Assembly (NCBI GenBank): GCA_947629785.1
Contig: CANRFB010000002.1
Coordinates: 94,455-158,454 of the forward strand
Length of the DNA: 64,000 nucleotides
Direction of reading: 5' to 3'
DNA from: an uncultured Clostridia bacterium
GTDB lineage: Bacteria; Bacillota; Clostridia; Oscillospirales; Ruminococcaceae
Below are positions 8,613 through 16,562 of the stretch, in pieces. The notes under the pieces are model-generated. The model was given only the letters and a program-made list of their open reading frames with translations. It did not search any database and was not told the DNA's origin. The stretch's first letter is position 1. Each line of letters starts with the position of its first letter. The position numbers were made by a program, and so were the translations under genes.

Positions 8613-9398
8613 TCAGATATTAAGCAGTTTTTCCGCATTTTCGTGAAGTATCATTTCCTGCTCATTTTCGGTAAGAGGGATCTTATTGAAAAGTTCAAGC
8701 TCGTGTTCCGCCGTCCACATGGGATAATCCGTGCCGAACAGCACATTCTCCACGCCGAATGCGTCAATAAGTTCCTTTGCGTGTTCTGGAGTCATGGAAT
8801 AAAGCGAGCTTGAAGTATCTACCCACAAACGGCGCCCGCCCAGAATTTTTGCGGCGTTGTCCCATTCCGACCAGCCGCCGAAATGCGCCCCGATAACGTC
8901 AAGTTTCGGGAAACGGTCAAGAACGTTCACAAGCATTTGCGGGTGGGAATATTTGTAGCGTATATCCCCCGTGTGTATAAGCAGAGGGAGACGCCCCTCG
9001 ATAATTTCGTAAATTTTCATGGCTTTCGGGTCGTCAATGGCAAACTGCTGGAAATCGGGGTGCAGTTTCACGCCTTTCAGACCGAGGGAAACAGCCCTGT
9101 CAATTTCCTTTTCGGGATTTTCATAGTCGGGGTGCATGGCAGCAAAGCCTATGAACTTGTCGGGATATTTCCTTACGCAGCCCGCTATGAAATCGTTTAT
9201 GCTTTCCACCTGAACGGGGACTGTCGCCACCGACTGAACTATGAATTTTGTTATCCCCGCGGCTTCTCCCTGTTTTATAAGTGAATCCGCCGTACCGTCA
9301 CAGTGCATGGTAAGTTCTTTATAGAAATTTCCTATTCCCGCAACGGCTTTCTGGGCTATTTTATCGGGAAAAATATGTGCGTGCGAATCAATTATCAT
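8613..9398 (-). CDS. Amidohydrolase family 2 (TIM-barrel metal-dependent hydrolase)
   Basis: 261 residues beginning MIIDSHAHIFPDKIAQKAV, where HAH is the N-terminal metal-binding pair. Later motifs are LKGVKLHPDFQQF, LLIHTGDIRY (ligand His) and VIGAHFGGW. The C-terminal VLFGTDYPMW carries the conserved metal-binding Asp. This matches the Amidohydro_2/ACMSD-like group, whose members act as hydrolases or decarboxylases; the substrate is unknown. The track start at 9545 lies inside the upstream gene. AAAGAGG before the ATG at 9398 and the family start there settle the start. It lies between two MATE transporters with gaps near 20 bases, so the three are probably one transcript. Confidence 0.85.
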   Translation of the reverse strand: MIIDSHAHIFPDKIAQKAVAGIGNFYKELTMHCDGTADSLIKQGEAAGITKFIVQSVATVPVQVESINDFIAGCVRKYPDKFIGFAAMHPDYENPEKEIDRAVSLGLKGVKLHPDFQQFAIDDPKAMKIYEIIEGRLPLLIHTGDIRYKYSHPQMLVNVLDRFPKLDVIGAHFGGWSEWDNAAKILGGRRLWVDTSSSLYSMTPEHAKELIDAFGVENVLFGTDYPMWTAEHELELFNKIPLTENEQEMILHENAEKLLNI

Positions 9399-9418
9399 TT
9401 TTACAGACCTCTTTTCAA

Positions 9419-10807
9419 TTATTTTGCGGCGGAATTTGTTTTGCCGCCCAGAGAATCGGAAAATGCCGTATGTTTCCAGTTTCCCCGAAAATAAAAGTAA
9501 AATGCAAGCATCGCCGAAAGCGTCCAGCCGATAGGCCATGCCCACAGGAAACCGTCAAAGCCTATCTTCGGAACTAACAGGTAGGAAAGCAGCACTCTTA
9601 ACACAAGATCGCTGAAAGTTGATGACATGAAAGAACGCATTGCCCCCGCACCTTTCAGAACGCCGTCCGAAAGCAGTTTCAGACCGAGTATCGCGTAGAA
9701 CGGCGCAGCCGCTCTCAGGAAGGACGCGCCTGTTTTCAGCGCTTCCGCCGAAAGTTCCTTTGAGAAAATGCCTATCATTGCATTCGGGAATATGATGTAA
9801 CATATCAGGAACGGCACAAGGCATATTGCCGTGAAAACAATTCCCGCTCTGAATCCCGCGGGAATACGTTCCTGCTTGCCCGCGCCGATATTCTGCGCCG
9901 AATAGGAACTTATTCCGTTTGAAATGCAAGCCATGGCGTTTACCGCGAAAGTATTCAGCTTTATCGCCGAAGAATATCCCGCAATTACCGCCGAACCCAT
10001 ATCGTTTACAAGCCCCTGTATCATAAGATTTCCCACCGAAACGAAACTTTGCTGACAAATCGTAGGGATCGCTATCCTGCTGATGGTTTTCAGCATATGA
10101 GGGGAAAACAGCGGGCTTCTATGGGCGGCAGTAATTCCTTTAAGACGGAAGTAAAGCGCAATCGCCGCAAGCACCGCGGAAATTCCCTGCGCGATAAATG
10201 TCGCCCAAGCAACGCCCGCAACGCCCATTTTGAAAACAATTACCATAATAAGGTCAAGAATGATATTCCCCACGGAAGAAGCTATCAGGAAAATAAGCGG
10301 CGTTTTTGAATCGCCCAGCGCGGTGAAAATTCCCGTGCATACGTTGTAAAGAAAAAGAAATACAAGCCCGCCTATGTAAATACTCAGGTAAATTACCGAA
10401 TCGTCAAAAATGTCCTCTTTGGTGTTGAGAGCGGTCATTATGGGCGCGCTGAGGAAAAGTCCCGCAGCGGTGAGAATTGCCGCAATTGCAAGAGTGGTTA
10501 TTATGGAAGTTGAAACGGCAGTTTTCATGCGGACGTATTCTTTCGCACCGAAAAGCTGAGAAATTACGACTGCGCAGCCTGCATTTATGCCGTTTGCAAT
10601 CTGAATGAACAGCATAGTAACGGGGTAGGACGCGCCAACAGCCGCAAGGGCAAGTTCACCCTCGGCGGGAGTGGTTCCGATAAAATTTCCCGCGATAACG
10701 CTGTCGCAGATATTATACATTTGCTGGAAAATAATACTTACCAGCATAGGCAGAGTGAACCGCCATATAAGCGAGGACGGTTTGCCTTTGGTAAGGTTCG
10801 TTACCAA
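9419..10807 (-). CDS. MATE family efflux transporter
   Basis: About 462 residues and twelve membrane segments. The N-terminal KGKPSSLIWRFTLPMLVSIIFQQMYNICDSVIAGNFIG and mid-protein RIAIPTICQQSFVSVGNLMIQGLVNDMG are the two MATE half-repeats. GAAAGGAAG lies eight bases before an in-frame TTG at 10807, so that start is preferred over the TTG at 10831 reported by the track, which has no RBS. It is the first gene of the operon with the amidohydrolase and the other MATE, behind a strong promoter at 10843-10871. It differs clearly from its operon partner, so this is not a recent duplication. Substrate unknown. Confidence 0.9.
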   Translation of the reverse strand: MVTNLTKGKPSSLIWRFTLPMLVSIIFQQMYNICDSVIAGNFIGTTPAEGELALAAVGASYPVTMLFIQIANGINAGCAVVISQLFGAKEYVRMKTAVSTSIITTLAIAAILTAAGLFLSAPIMTALNTKEDIFDDSVIYLSIYIGGLVFLFLYNVCTGIFTALGDSKTPLIFLIASSVGNIILDLIMVIVFKMGVAGVAWATFIAQGISAVLAAIALYFRLKGITAAHRSPLFSPHMLKTISRIAIPTICQQSFVSVGNLMIQGLVNDMGSAVIAGYSSAIKLNTFAVNAMACISNGISSYSAQNIGAGKQERIPAGFRAGIVFTAICLVPFLICYIIFPNAMIGIFSKELSAEALKTGASFLRAAAPFYAILGLKLLSDGVLKGAGAMRSFMSSTFSDLVLRVLLSYLLVPKIGFDGFLWAWPIGWTLSAMLAFYFYFRGNWKHTAFSDSLGGKTNSAAK

Positions 10808-10842
10808 ATCACATGACTTCCTTTCATACAAGACTAATATTT

Positions 10843-10871
10843 ATTATAGTATTTTAAACCAAACATATCAA
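10843..10871 (-). promoter_or_regulatory. Sigma-A promoter of the MATE-amidohydrolase-MATE operon
   Basis: Minus strand TTGATA, 17 bases, TATAAT, 36 bases before the TTG start at 10807. Confidence 0.8.
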
Positions 10872-10931
10872 GTAATTTTTGTTAAAATTTCTACAAAGTG
10901 TCATTTATTGTAAAATCAATACTTCAAAAAT

Positions 10932-10964
10932 AAATTAGCACTCTCATTTCAAGAGTGCTAATTT
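10932..10964. promoter_or_regulatory. CIRCE-identical palindrome (TTAGCACTC-N9-GAGTGCTAA); may act as a terminator
   Basis: Bases 10935-10961 are an exact match to the HrcA operator CIRCE with a nine-base spacer. The palindrome extends to a 12 bp stem (AAATTAGCACTC/GAGTGCTAATTT) with T-rich tracts on both sides. No groES, groEL, dnaK or hrcA is in the window. It lies 75 bases after the HEPN stop codon on the minus strand and about 64 bases upstream of the MATE promoter -35. It could therefore terminate the HEPN-MNT transcript, act as a misplaced operator, or be a relic. Confidence 0.6.
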
Positions 10965-11038
10965 TTACTTTTTATACATAATTATATCGTTAAAAGTTCA
11001 CAAAATACTATTATACTATATAATGTAGCCGTGAAAAA

Positions 11039-11437
11039 TCATTCGCCTGCTATTTTGGAAAGTTCCTTTTCAAGCATTTCACGAAGCTTGGCATAAACTC
11101 TTTTTGCGCAGGAATATTTTTTCTCCGAAAGGTCAATGAACGGGTCATACCTCACTGTTGACTCCCACAAAGTAAGCGTATCAGAAATATCTTCCAATTC
11201 ATCGGGAAGTTTAACGCCGAGCGAGCCCAGCCGCATACTTAGTTTTGCAATATTGTGGGTAAATTCGGGAGTTTCGCCGTAAACAAGCGTCAAGCCTTTG
11301 AGTATCTTCTCCACAGCCTGCTGTATATGATAAGCCGCAGCGGAAACCGCATACTCATCGGGAAATTCCTTTTCGGCAAGCAGACAAAGCTTATGGTCTC
11401 TCTCGGCAAGTATCAGATATTCATTCACAGAGGGCAT
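11039..11437 (-). CDS. HEPN domain protein of a HEPN-MNT pair
   Basis: 132 residues, all helical. The core AAAYHIQQAVEKILKGLTLVYGETPEFTHNIAKL is the signature of PF05168 HEPN proteins, followed by the usual WESTVRYDPF. HEPN-MNT pairs usually form toxin-antitoxin modules in which the HEPN protein is an RNase silenced by the nucleotidyltransferase. The catalytic R-x4-6-H motif of RNase HEPNs is not visible here, so this may be a non-nucleolytic HEPN. The start at 11437 has GAAAGGGG seven bases upstream and replaces the track start at 11464. It overlaps the MNT gene by 17 bases, which indicates translational coupling. Confidence 0.85.
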   Translation of the reverse strand: MPSVNEYLILAERDHKLCLLAEKEFPDEYAVSAAAYHIQQAVEKILKGLTLVYGETPEFTHNIAKLSMRLGSLGVKLPDELEDISDTLTLWESTVRYDPFIDLSEKKYSCAKRVYAKLREMLEKELSKIAGE

Positions 11438-11768
11438 AAACGCAGACCCCTTTCTCCACTTCACTCTTTAACAGTTCATTATGGATATTGTTATAATGGA
11501 TAATATCCACCTCGGAGGGAATTTCAATGTAAAAAGGTCTTGCAAGCTTGGCAAAATCATCGGCTGCAATATCGGGAACATCAATGGCAATATCCACATC
11601 GCTGCTGCTTCCGCAGTTCATGGTAACGGCACTTCCGAAAACAATAAGGCGTTTTATCCTCTTGTCTTCCGAAGCAAGTTCTATAGCCTTGCTTACCGCC
11701 TTTTGCTTTGACGGGAAAATATACTTTAATTCATCTGCCCCGCCGAACCTTTTCGGGAAAATATACAT
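11421..11768 (-). CDS. MNT-type nucleotidyltransferase of a HEPN-MNT pair
   Basis: 115 residues of the minimal nucleotidyltransferase (pol-beta) fold. IKRLIVFGSAVTMNCGSSSDVDIAID carries the GS motif and the DxD metal-binding pair, and SEVDIIHY supplies the third acidic residue, so the active site looks complete. In characterised HEPN-MNT modules the MNT protein neutralises its HEPN partner by AMP transfer. Whether that happens here is inference, because the partner lacks the usual target motif. The gene has AAAGGGTGG before its ATG, precedes the HEPN gene and overlaps it. The upstream flank is a tandemly duplicated Family A repeat that ends about 20 bases from the start codon. Confidence 0.85.
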   Translation of the reverse strand: MYIFPKRFGGADELKYIFPSKQKAVSKAIELASEDKRIKRLIVFGSAVTMNCGSSSDVDIAIDVPDIAADDFAKLARPFYIEIPSEVDIIHYNNIHNELLKSEVEKGVCVYALCE

Positions 11769-11785
11769 TGAAATCCACCCTTTGA

Positions 11786-12082
11786 AAGTTAAGAGTTGAG
11801 AGCAGGCTGAGCCTGCACCCAGTCAGGCATTATTTAGTGATTTCTAACTTAATGCCTGCCGTGAGATAAAGCAAAGTTAAATCTGCAAAAGCATTGAAAG
11901 TTGAGATATAAACGTTACTGCAATATCTCAACTCGCAGGCTGAGCCTGCACCCAGTCAGGCTTTATTTAGTGATTTCTAACTTAATGCCTGCCGTGAGAT
12001 AAAGCAAAGTTAAATCTGCAAAAGCATTGAAAGTTGAGATATAAACGTTACTGCAATATCTCAACTCTCAACTCTTAAAACT
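11786..12082. repeat. Family A repeat locus 3, with a 133 bp tandem duplication
   Basis: In inverted orientation relative to the copies at 7.0 and 37.0 kb. Two consecutive copies of a 133-base unit begin GCAGGCTGAGCCTGCACCCAGTCAGG at 11802 and 11935. They are almost identical (AGGCATTATTTAG versus AGGCTTTATTTAG), which points to a recent duplication. The outer ends are AGTTAAGAGTTGAGAG and CTCAACTCTCAACTCTTAA. No gene is in this stretch. Confidence 0.9.
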
Positions 12083-12084
12083 TT

Positions 12085-12169
12085 TAATGACCCCCGCCTT
12101 GCTTCATGCACGGTATACATAAGCAGGAAATAACAAAACAACCCCTGAAAGGGTGCAGGTTCAACCTGC
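12085..12169. repeat. Family A repeat fragment abutting the 3' end of ssrA
   Basis: The sequence CCTTGCTTCATGCACGGTATACATAAGCAGGAAATAAC...AAAGGGTGCAGGTTCAACCTGC matches the right half of the copy at 37.1 kb. It ends directly at the base complementary to the final A of the ssrA CCA tail. Confidence 0.7.
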
Positions 12170-12519
12170 TGGTGGAGATGACGGGAATCGAACCCGTGTC
12201 CGAAAACCTCTCCGCATGAACTTCTACGAGCGTAGTTTGTCATTGACATTCCCTTGCCTTCCCGAGGACAAACACCCCGAAAGGCTTGGTAGCCTGCAAT
12301 ACACCACAGAAACGCAGGCACTTTTCTGTGACGTTCACCGTTAGTCGACGCCCTTGCCTAAGCCACGGTACTCAAAGGCAGGACGGGCAGCGCTTAAGCG
12401 GCTGCCAATTCAAAATTATTGTTGTCGTCTAATTTTAAAACGTCGCCGTTTAAAGAGAATGGCGCTTCCTCTGCTCGCTTATCATGTTTCATGATCCCCG
12501 TCGAAACCTTTACATCCCC
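12170..12519 (-). ncRNA. ssrA: tmRNA
   Basis: Rescues stalled ribosomes with SmpB. On the minus strand the 5' end is GGGGATGTAAAGGTTTCGACGGGG and the 3' end is GGTTCGATTCCCGTCATCTCCACCA. GGGGATG pairs with CATCTCC to form the alanyl acceptor stem, and CCA is encoded. Length is 350 nt. A tag frame in the 5' half reads ...LDDNNNFELAAA and stops at TAA; the resume codon was not assigned. The gene follows smpB by 34 bases on the same strand, and a GC hairpin (CCCGCTG/GCGGCGGG) lies in the gap. A shadow ORF over this gene (12153-12344) is not real. Confidence 0.97.
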
Positions 12520-12553
12520 ATATTAACCCGCCGCCAAGCAGCGGGATATAAAC

Positions 12554-13021
12554 TTAACGGTTGTTGCGTTCCTTGACAGCGCGTTCAATGTCACGCTTTG
12601 CAGCGCGTTCCGCCATGTCGTCACGCTTATCATGAAGCTTCTTGCCCTTGCAAAGACCTACCTGCATTTTCACCATGGAACCTTTGAAATATAACGAAAT
12701 GGGAATAAGCGTCAAGCCCTCCTGCTTCACCTTTCCAAGAAGCTGCATTATCTGCTTTTTGTGCAGAAGCAGCTTGCGCACTCGCATAGGGTCACGGTTG
12801 AAAATGTTCCCATGGTCGTAGGGCGAAATGTGCATACCCTTGACCCACAGTTCCCCGTCCTCAATGGTACACCAACTGTCCTTGAGATTCACACCGCCGC
12901 GGCGGATAGATTTGACCTCCGTTCCCACAAGCTCAATGCCTGCTTCATAGCTGTCAAGGATAAAATATTCATGCCGCGCCTTGCGGTTCTCGGCGATAGT
13001 TTTAAAAGATGTCTTATCCAT
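12554..13021 (-). CDS. smpB: SsrA-binding protein
   Basis: Binds tmRNA and occupies the decoding centre during trans-translation. The 155-residue protein has the OB-fold family sequence: [40 protein letters not shown], then [16 protein letters not shown] and [13 protein letters not shown]. It ends in the basic tail [27 protein letters not shown] that enters the mRNA channel. The track start at 13099 is 26 codons too long; GAAAGGA before the ATG at 13021 and family length fix it. It lies directly upstream of ssrA, so the protein and its RNA partner are adjacent and possibly co-transcribed. Confidence 0.97.
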   Translation of the reverse strand: MDKTSFKTIAENRKARHEYFILDSYEAGIELVGTEVKSIRRGGVNLKDSWCTIEDGELWVKGMHISPYDHGNIFNRDPMRVRKLLLHKKQIMQLLGKVKQEGLTLIPISLYFKGSMVKMQVGLCKGKKLHDKRDDMAERAAKRDIERAVKERNNR

Positions 13022-13102
13022 AACATATATCCTTTCGGCGGCTGTTGTCAATGGTAATATATTATTATAAAACACTTTTCCCGATTTTTCAAGGGACAAT
13101 TA

Positions 13103-13369
13103 TTAACAAATTGTAAATTTCTCGGCTATGTATTCCTGAACTACTTCCGATAAGGTGGACGGAAGAACAAGATTGTCCGCAAGGAGAAATACCAGTTCCT
13201 CTGCAAATCCGATGTCGGTGGTAATATCATGCACAGCGGCAGTCTCGGTTTCTCCGAATATCCCCGAAGATACGGCTATCCCGTAGTGTTCGGAACCATC
13301 TGTTTCCTCGCTGAAAACAGTGTATGTAAGTTTCCCTTTGGCAGTTTCCACAGTATTGACAGTTTTCAT
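13103..13369 (-). CDS. DUF6514 family protein
   Basis: 88 residues, no signal or membrane segment. The layout (MKTV...GKLTYTVFSEETDGSEHYGIAVS, then AAVHDITTDIGFAEELVFLLADNLVLPSTLSEVVQEYI) fits the small DUF6514 family seen in Clostridia, whose function is unknown. AAGGAAG before the ATG at 13369 favours this start over the track start at 13423. It precedes smpB on the same strand with an 80-base gap. Confidence 0.7.
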   Translation of the reverse strand: MKTVNTVETAKGKLTYTVFSEETDGSEHYGIAVSSGIFGETETAAVHDITTDIGFAEELVFLLADNLVLPSTLSEVVQEYIAEKFTIC

Positions 13370-13574
13370 GTTTTTACACTTCCTTGTTTTATATTCCGGC
13401 GCCGTAAGAAAATTATATACCATTCCGGCGGCTTTTCACAATATAAAACTTTCGGGGCAAAATCAGGAAAATTTACCCTTGCTTGCTAAATTCTGCAAAA
13501 TTCTGCCTGAAAAACCAGATAATTGCAGATAATTCTACAAAATTCGCAAAATAAAACAGAAAGGCGGAATGTTT

Positions 13575-16190
13575 ATGAACGCTCAGAAACTCACAAAAAA
13601 ATCTCTGGAGGCAATAAACAGCGCCCAGAGTACGGCAATCGAGTATCAGAACATGAACGTGGAGCAGGAACACCTTTTCCACGCCCTGCTTGCCGCGGAA
13701 AACGGTCTGATACCGCAGCTTTTCACTAAAATGGGAATAGACGCGGCTTCCGCAGAAGCTTCCGCGGAAAGGCTTATCGCCGCGCTTCCGAAAGTCACGG
13801 GCAGCGGTCGGGAAGCAAACACCGTGTACATTTCACAGGACGTTGACAAGTGCCTTAACAAAGCCGAAAATATCGCCGACAGCATGAAAGACGAGTTCGT
13901 TTCGGTGGAACATATCATGCTTTCGCTTTTTGAAACCGCAAACGACCGCCTGAAAAAGCTTTTCGGGACTTTCGGCGCGGACAGGAACAGATTCCTCGAA
14001 GCACTTAAAGAAGTCCGCGGAAATCAACGCGTTACAAGCGATTCCCCCGAAGAAACCTACGACGTTCTCAAAAAATACGGTCAGGACTTGGTGGAACTTG
14101 CCCGTCAGAACAAGCTTGACCCCGTTATCGGACGTGACGCGGAAATACGGAACGTTATCCGCATACTTTCCAGAAAAACCAAGAATAACCCCGTTATCAT
14201 CGGTGAGCCGGGCGTCGGCAAGACCGCTATCGTTGAGGGACTTGCCCTGCGAATCGTCCGGGGCGACGTTCCCGACAACCTGAAAGAACGCCGCCTGTTC
14301 AGCCTTGACATGGGCAGTCTTATTTCCGGCGCAAAATTCCGCGGCGAGTTCGAGGAACGCCTTAAAGCCGTCCTCAACGAAGTCAAGAAGTCGGACGGAC
14401 GGATAATCCTTTTCATTGACGAACTCCACACCATCGTCGGCGCGGGAAAGACCGACGGCGCTATGGACGCGGGCAATCTTCTGAAACCTATGCTCGCCCG
14501 CGGCGAACTTCACTGCATCGGCGCAACGACTCTCAACGAATACCGCAAGTATATTGAAAAAGACCCCGCCCTTGAACGGCGTTTCCAGCCCGTTATGGCG
14601 GACGAACCTACCGTTGAAGATACTATTTCCATTCTGCGCGGTCTGAAAGAGCGGTACGAAGTTTTCCACGGCGTAAAAATTCAGGATTCCGCGCTTATTA
14701 CCGCGGCAGTGCTTTCAAACAGGTACATTTCCGACAGATTTCTTCCCGATAAGGCTATCGACCTTGTGGACGAAGCCTGCGCCCTTATCCGCACTGAAAT
14801 GGATTCCATGCCTGCCGAAATGGACGATCTTGCACGAAAGATAATGCAGCAGGAAATTGCGGAAACGGCTTTGAAAAAAGAGGAAGGAAAACTTGCCGCA
14901 GAGGAACTTGCAGAAGTGCAGAAAGAACTTGCGGAAATGCGTGCGGAATTTGACGGAATGAAAGCCCGTTGGGAAAACGAGAAAGTTACCATTTCCCGTT
15001 TGCAGAAACTCCGTGAGGACATTGAAAAGACCAATGCGGATATTGCGGAGGCGGAACGTTCCTACGACCTCAACAAAGCCGCCGAGCTGAAATACGGAAA
15101 ACTTCCCGCTCTGAAAAAGGAACTGGAAGAAGCGGAGGACGCCGCCGAAAAGCAGAAAGAACAGGCGGACAATCTTCTCCGCGACAAAGTCACCGACGAG
15201 GAAATTGCCCGCATAGTGGGCAGATGGACGGGCATACCCGTTTCCAAACTGATGGAGGGCGAACGGGAAAAGCTCCTCAATCTGGAAAATATCCTGCACA
15301 AGCGCGTTATAGGTCAGGAAGAAGCCGTTCGTAAAGTCAGCGAAGCCATACTCCGTTCCCGCGCGGGAATACAGGACCCCAACCGTCCTATCGGTTCATT
15401 CCTGTTCATGGGACCTACAGGCGTGGGAAAGACCGAACTTGCCAAAGCCCTTGCCCAATCCCTTTTTGACGATGAACACAACATTGTCCGCATCGACATG
15501 ACCGAATATATGGAGAAACACAGCGTAAGCCGTCTTATAGGCGCACCTCCGGGATATGTTGGTTACGAGGAGGGCGGTCAGCTTACCGAAGCCGTCCGCC
15601 GCAAGCCTTACGCGGTAATTCTCTTTGACGAGGTGGAAAAAGCGCACCCCGATGTGTTCAACATTCTTCTGCAAATCCTTGACGACGGACGCGTTACCGA
15701 TTCACAGGGCAGAACGGTGGATTTCAAGAACACAATAATTATCCTGACTTCCAACCTCGGCTCGGACTACATTCTTGACGGAATTGACGAAAACGGCGTT
15801 ATTTCCGACGAAGCCCGCGAACAGGTAAACAAAGTGCTGAAAGGACATTTCCGCCCCGAATTCCTGAACCGTCTTGACGAGATAGTATTCTACAAGCCGC
15901 TTACCAAAAAGGAAATTTATCCTATAATCGACCTTATGCTCGGCGACCTGAAAAACCGCCTCAAGAGCAAACAGTTAGACGTTTCCGTTACCGACGCGGC
16001 AAAGGACTACATTGTCAAGGAGGGTTACGACCCGATTTACGGCGCAAGACCGTTAAAGCGTTTCATTCAGCGCAGGCTTGAGACCATGATAGCGCGGACG
16101 ATAATCGCCGACGATGTTGAACCCTATTCCGTACTGAAAGTTGACTTCAACGGCAGCGACCTGACATTATCATGTGAAAAAGCGGGTTAA
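13575..16190 (+). CDS. clpB: ATP-dependent disaggregase ClpB
   Basis: Hexameric AAA+ chaperone that rescues aggregated proteins with DnaK. 871 residues. The Clp N-domain (1-145) opens [18 protein letters not shown]. The first AAA module has Walker [10 protein letters not shown] and Walker [11 protein letters not shown] coiled middle domain (about 405-525), rich in Glu/Lys/Ala, separates ClpB from ClpC. The second module has GPTGVGKTE and [11 protein letters not shown]. The C-terminus is [23 protein letters not shown] lies eight bases before the ATG at 13575, better placed than the ATG at 13569. No CtsR or HrcA operator was found directly upstream; a CIRCE-like palindrome lies 2.6 kb away on the other side of ssrA. 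A terminator follows. Confidence 0.97.
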   Translation: MNAQKLTKKSLEAINSAQSTAIEYQNMNVEQEHLFHALLAAENGLIPQLFTKMGIDAASAEASAERLIAALPKVTGSGREANTVYISQDVDKCLNKAENIADSMKDEFVSVEHIMLSLFETANDRLKKLFGTFGADRNRFLEALKEVRGNQRVTSDSPEETYDVLKKYGQDLVELARQNKLDPVIGRDAEIRNVIRILSRKTKNNPVIIGEPGVGKTAIVEGLALRIVRGDVPDNLKERRLFSLDMGSLISGAKFRGEFEERLKAVLNEVKKSDGRIILFIDELHTIVGAGKTDGAMDAGNLLKPMLARGELHCIGATTLNEYRKYIEKDPALERRFQPVMADEPTVEDTISILRGLKERYEVFHGVKIQDSALITAAVLSNRYISDRFLPDKAIDLVDEACALIRTEMDSMPAEMDDLARKIMQQEIAETALKKEEGKLAAEELAEVQKELAEMRAEFDGMKARWENEKVTISRLQKLREDIEKTNADIAEAERSYDLNKAAELKYGKLPALKKELEEAEDAAEKQKEQADNLLRDKVTDEEIARIVGRWTGIPVSKLMEGEREKLLNLENILHKRVIGQEEAVRKVSEAILRSRAGIQDPNRPIGSFLFMGPTGVGKTELAKALAQSLFDDEHNIVRIDMTEYMEKHSVSRLIGAPPGYVGYEEGGQLTEAVRRKPYAVILFDEVEKAHPDVFNILLQILDDGRVTDSQGRTVDFKNTIIILTSNLGSDYILDGIDENGVISDEAREQVNKVLKGHFRPEFLNRLDEIVFYKPLTKKEIYPIIDLMLGDLKNRLKSKQLDVSVTDAAKDYIVKEGYDPIYGARPLKRFIQRRLETMIARTIIADDVEPYSVLKVDFNGSDLTLSCEKAG

Positions 16191-16201
16191 ATGAAACAAC
16201 A

Positions 16202-16231
16202 AAAGGAGCAGCGAAAAACTGCTCCTTTTTG
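16202..16231 (+). terminator. Rho-independent terminator after clpB
   Basis: AAAGGAGCAG-CGAAAAA-CTGCTCCTTTTTG, ten bases after the clpB stop codon, with a T-tract. Confidence 0.9.
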
Positions 16232-16244
16232 TTTGTAGAAAAAC

Positions 16245-16500
16245 ATATTTAAAACATATTTTAAGTTTGTTTTGAAACAGTCCACCGGACTGTTTCAAAA
16301 GGCAAAAAGATAAATAACTTGTTTATTTCAAGGGGGCGCCCTCTACGTAGGGCAGCCCCCTCTTGCCGCCTGCGGCGGCAATTCACCCCTTGCGGAGCTT
16401 TTAACGTATAGTGGAGTTTCGCCGTCTGCGGACGGCGACAAGGGGCTTTGCCCCTTGACCCCACCAGCGCGGCTGCGCTGGACCAGCTTTTCGGGCAAAG
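16245..16500. repeat. Family B repeat, copy 1 (chain of GC-rich palindromes)
   Basis: Nearly identical over about 200 bases to 59530-59760. Palindromes in order: GAAACAGTCCACCGGACTGTTTC, GGGCGCCCTCTACGTAGGGCAGCCC, GCCGCCTGCGGCGGC, GCCGTCTGCGGACGGC, AAGGGGCTTTGCCCCTT and CCAGCGCGGCTGCGCTGG. It occupies the gap between clpB and the convergent EAL gene. The ORF called here by the track (16261-16464, minus) is repeat sequence, not a gene. Confidence 0.9.
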
Positions 16501-16562
16501 TTTTGTTTTTCACAATTTAGTTTGTCCGCGCCTATTTTTAGTTTTTCAGCAAAAACGCCGTA

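Noticed and set aside
12061-12321. 86-codon minus-strand ORF spanning the repeat and ssrA
   Set aside because: Composed of repeat and tmRNA sequence only.
12153-12344. ORF MQVQPAGGDDGNRTRVRKPL...
   Set aside because: It is the reverse strand of the tmRNA acceptor end, a well-known false protein type.
13424-13574. CtsR or CIRCE operator in front of clpB
   Set aside because: Neither the GGTCAAA tandem nor the TTAGCACTC palindrome is present in the interval; no clear promoter could be assigned either.
16261-16464. Arg-rich ORF in the Family B repeat (and its partner at 59642-59851)
   Set aside because: Translation of the palindromic repeat, with no RBS; a typical false hypothetical protein.
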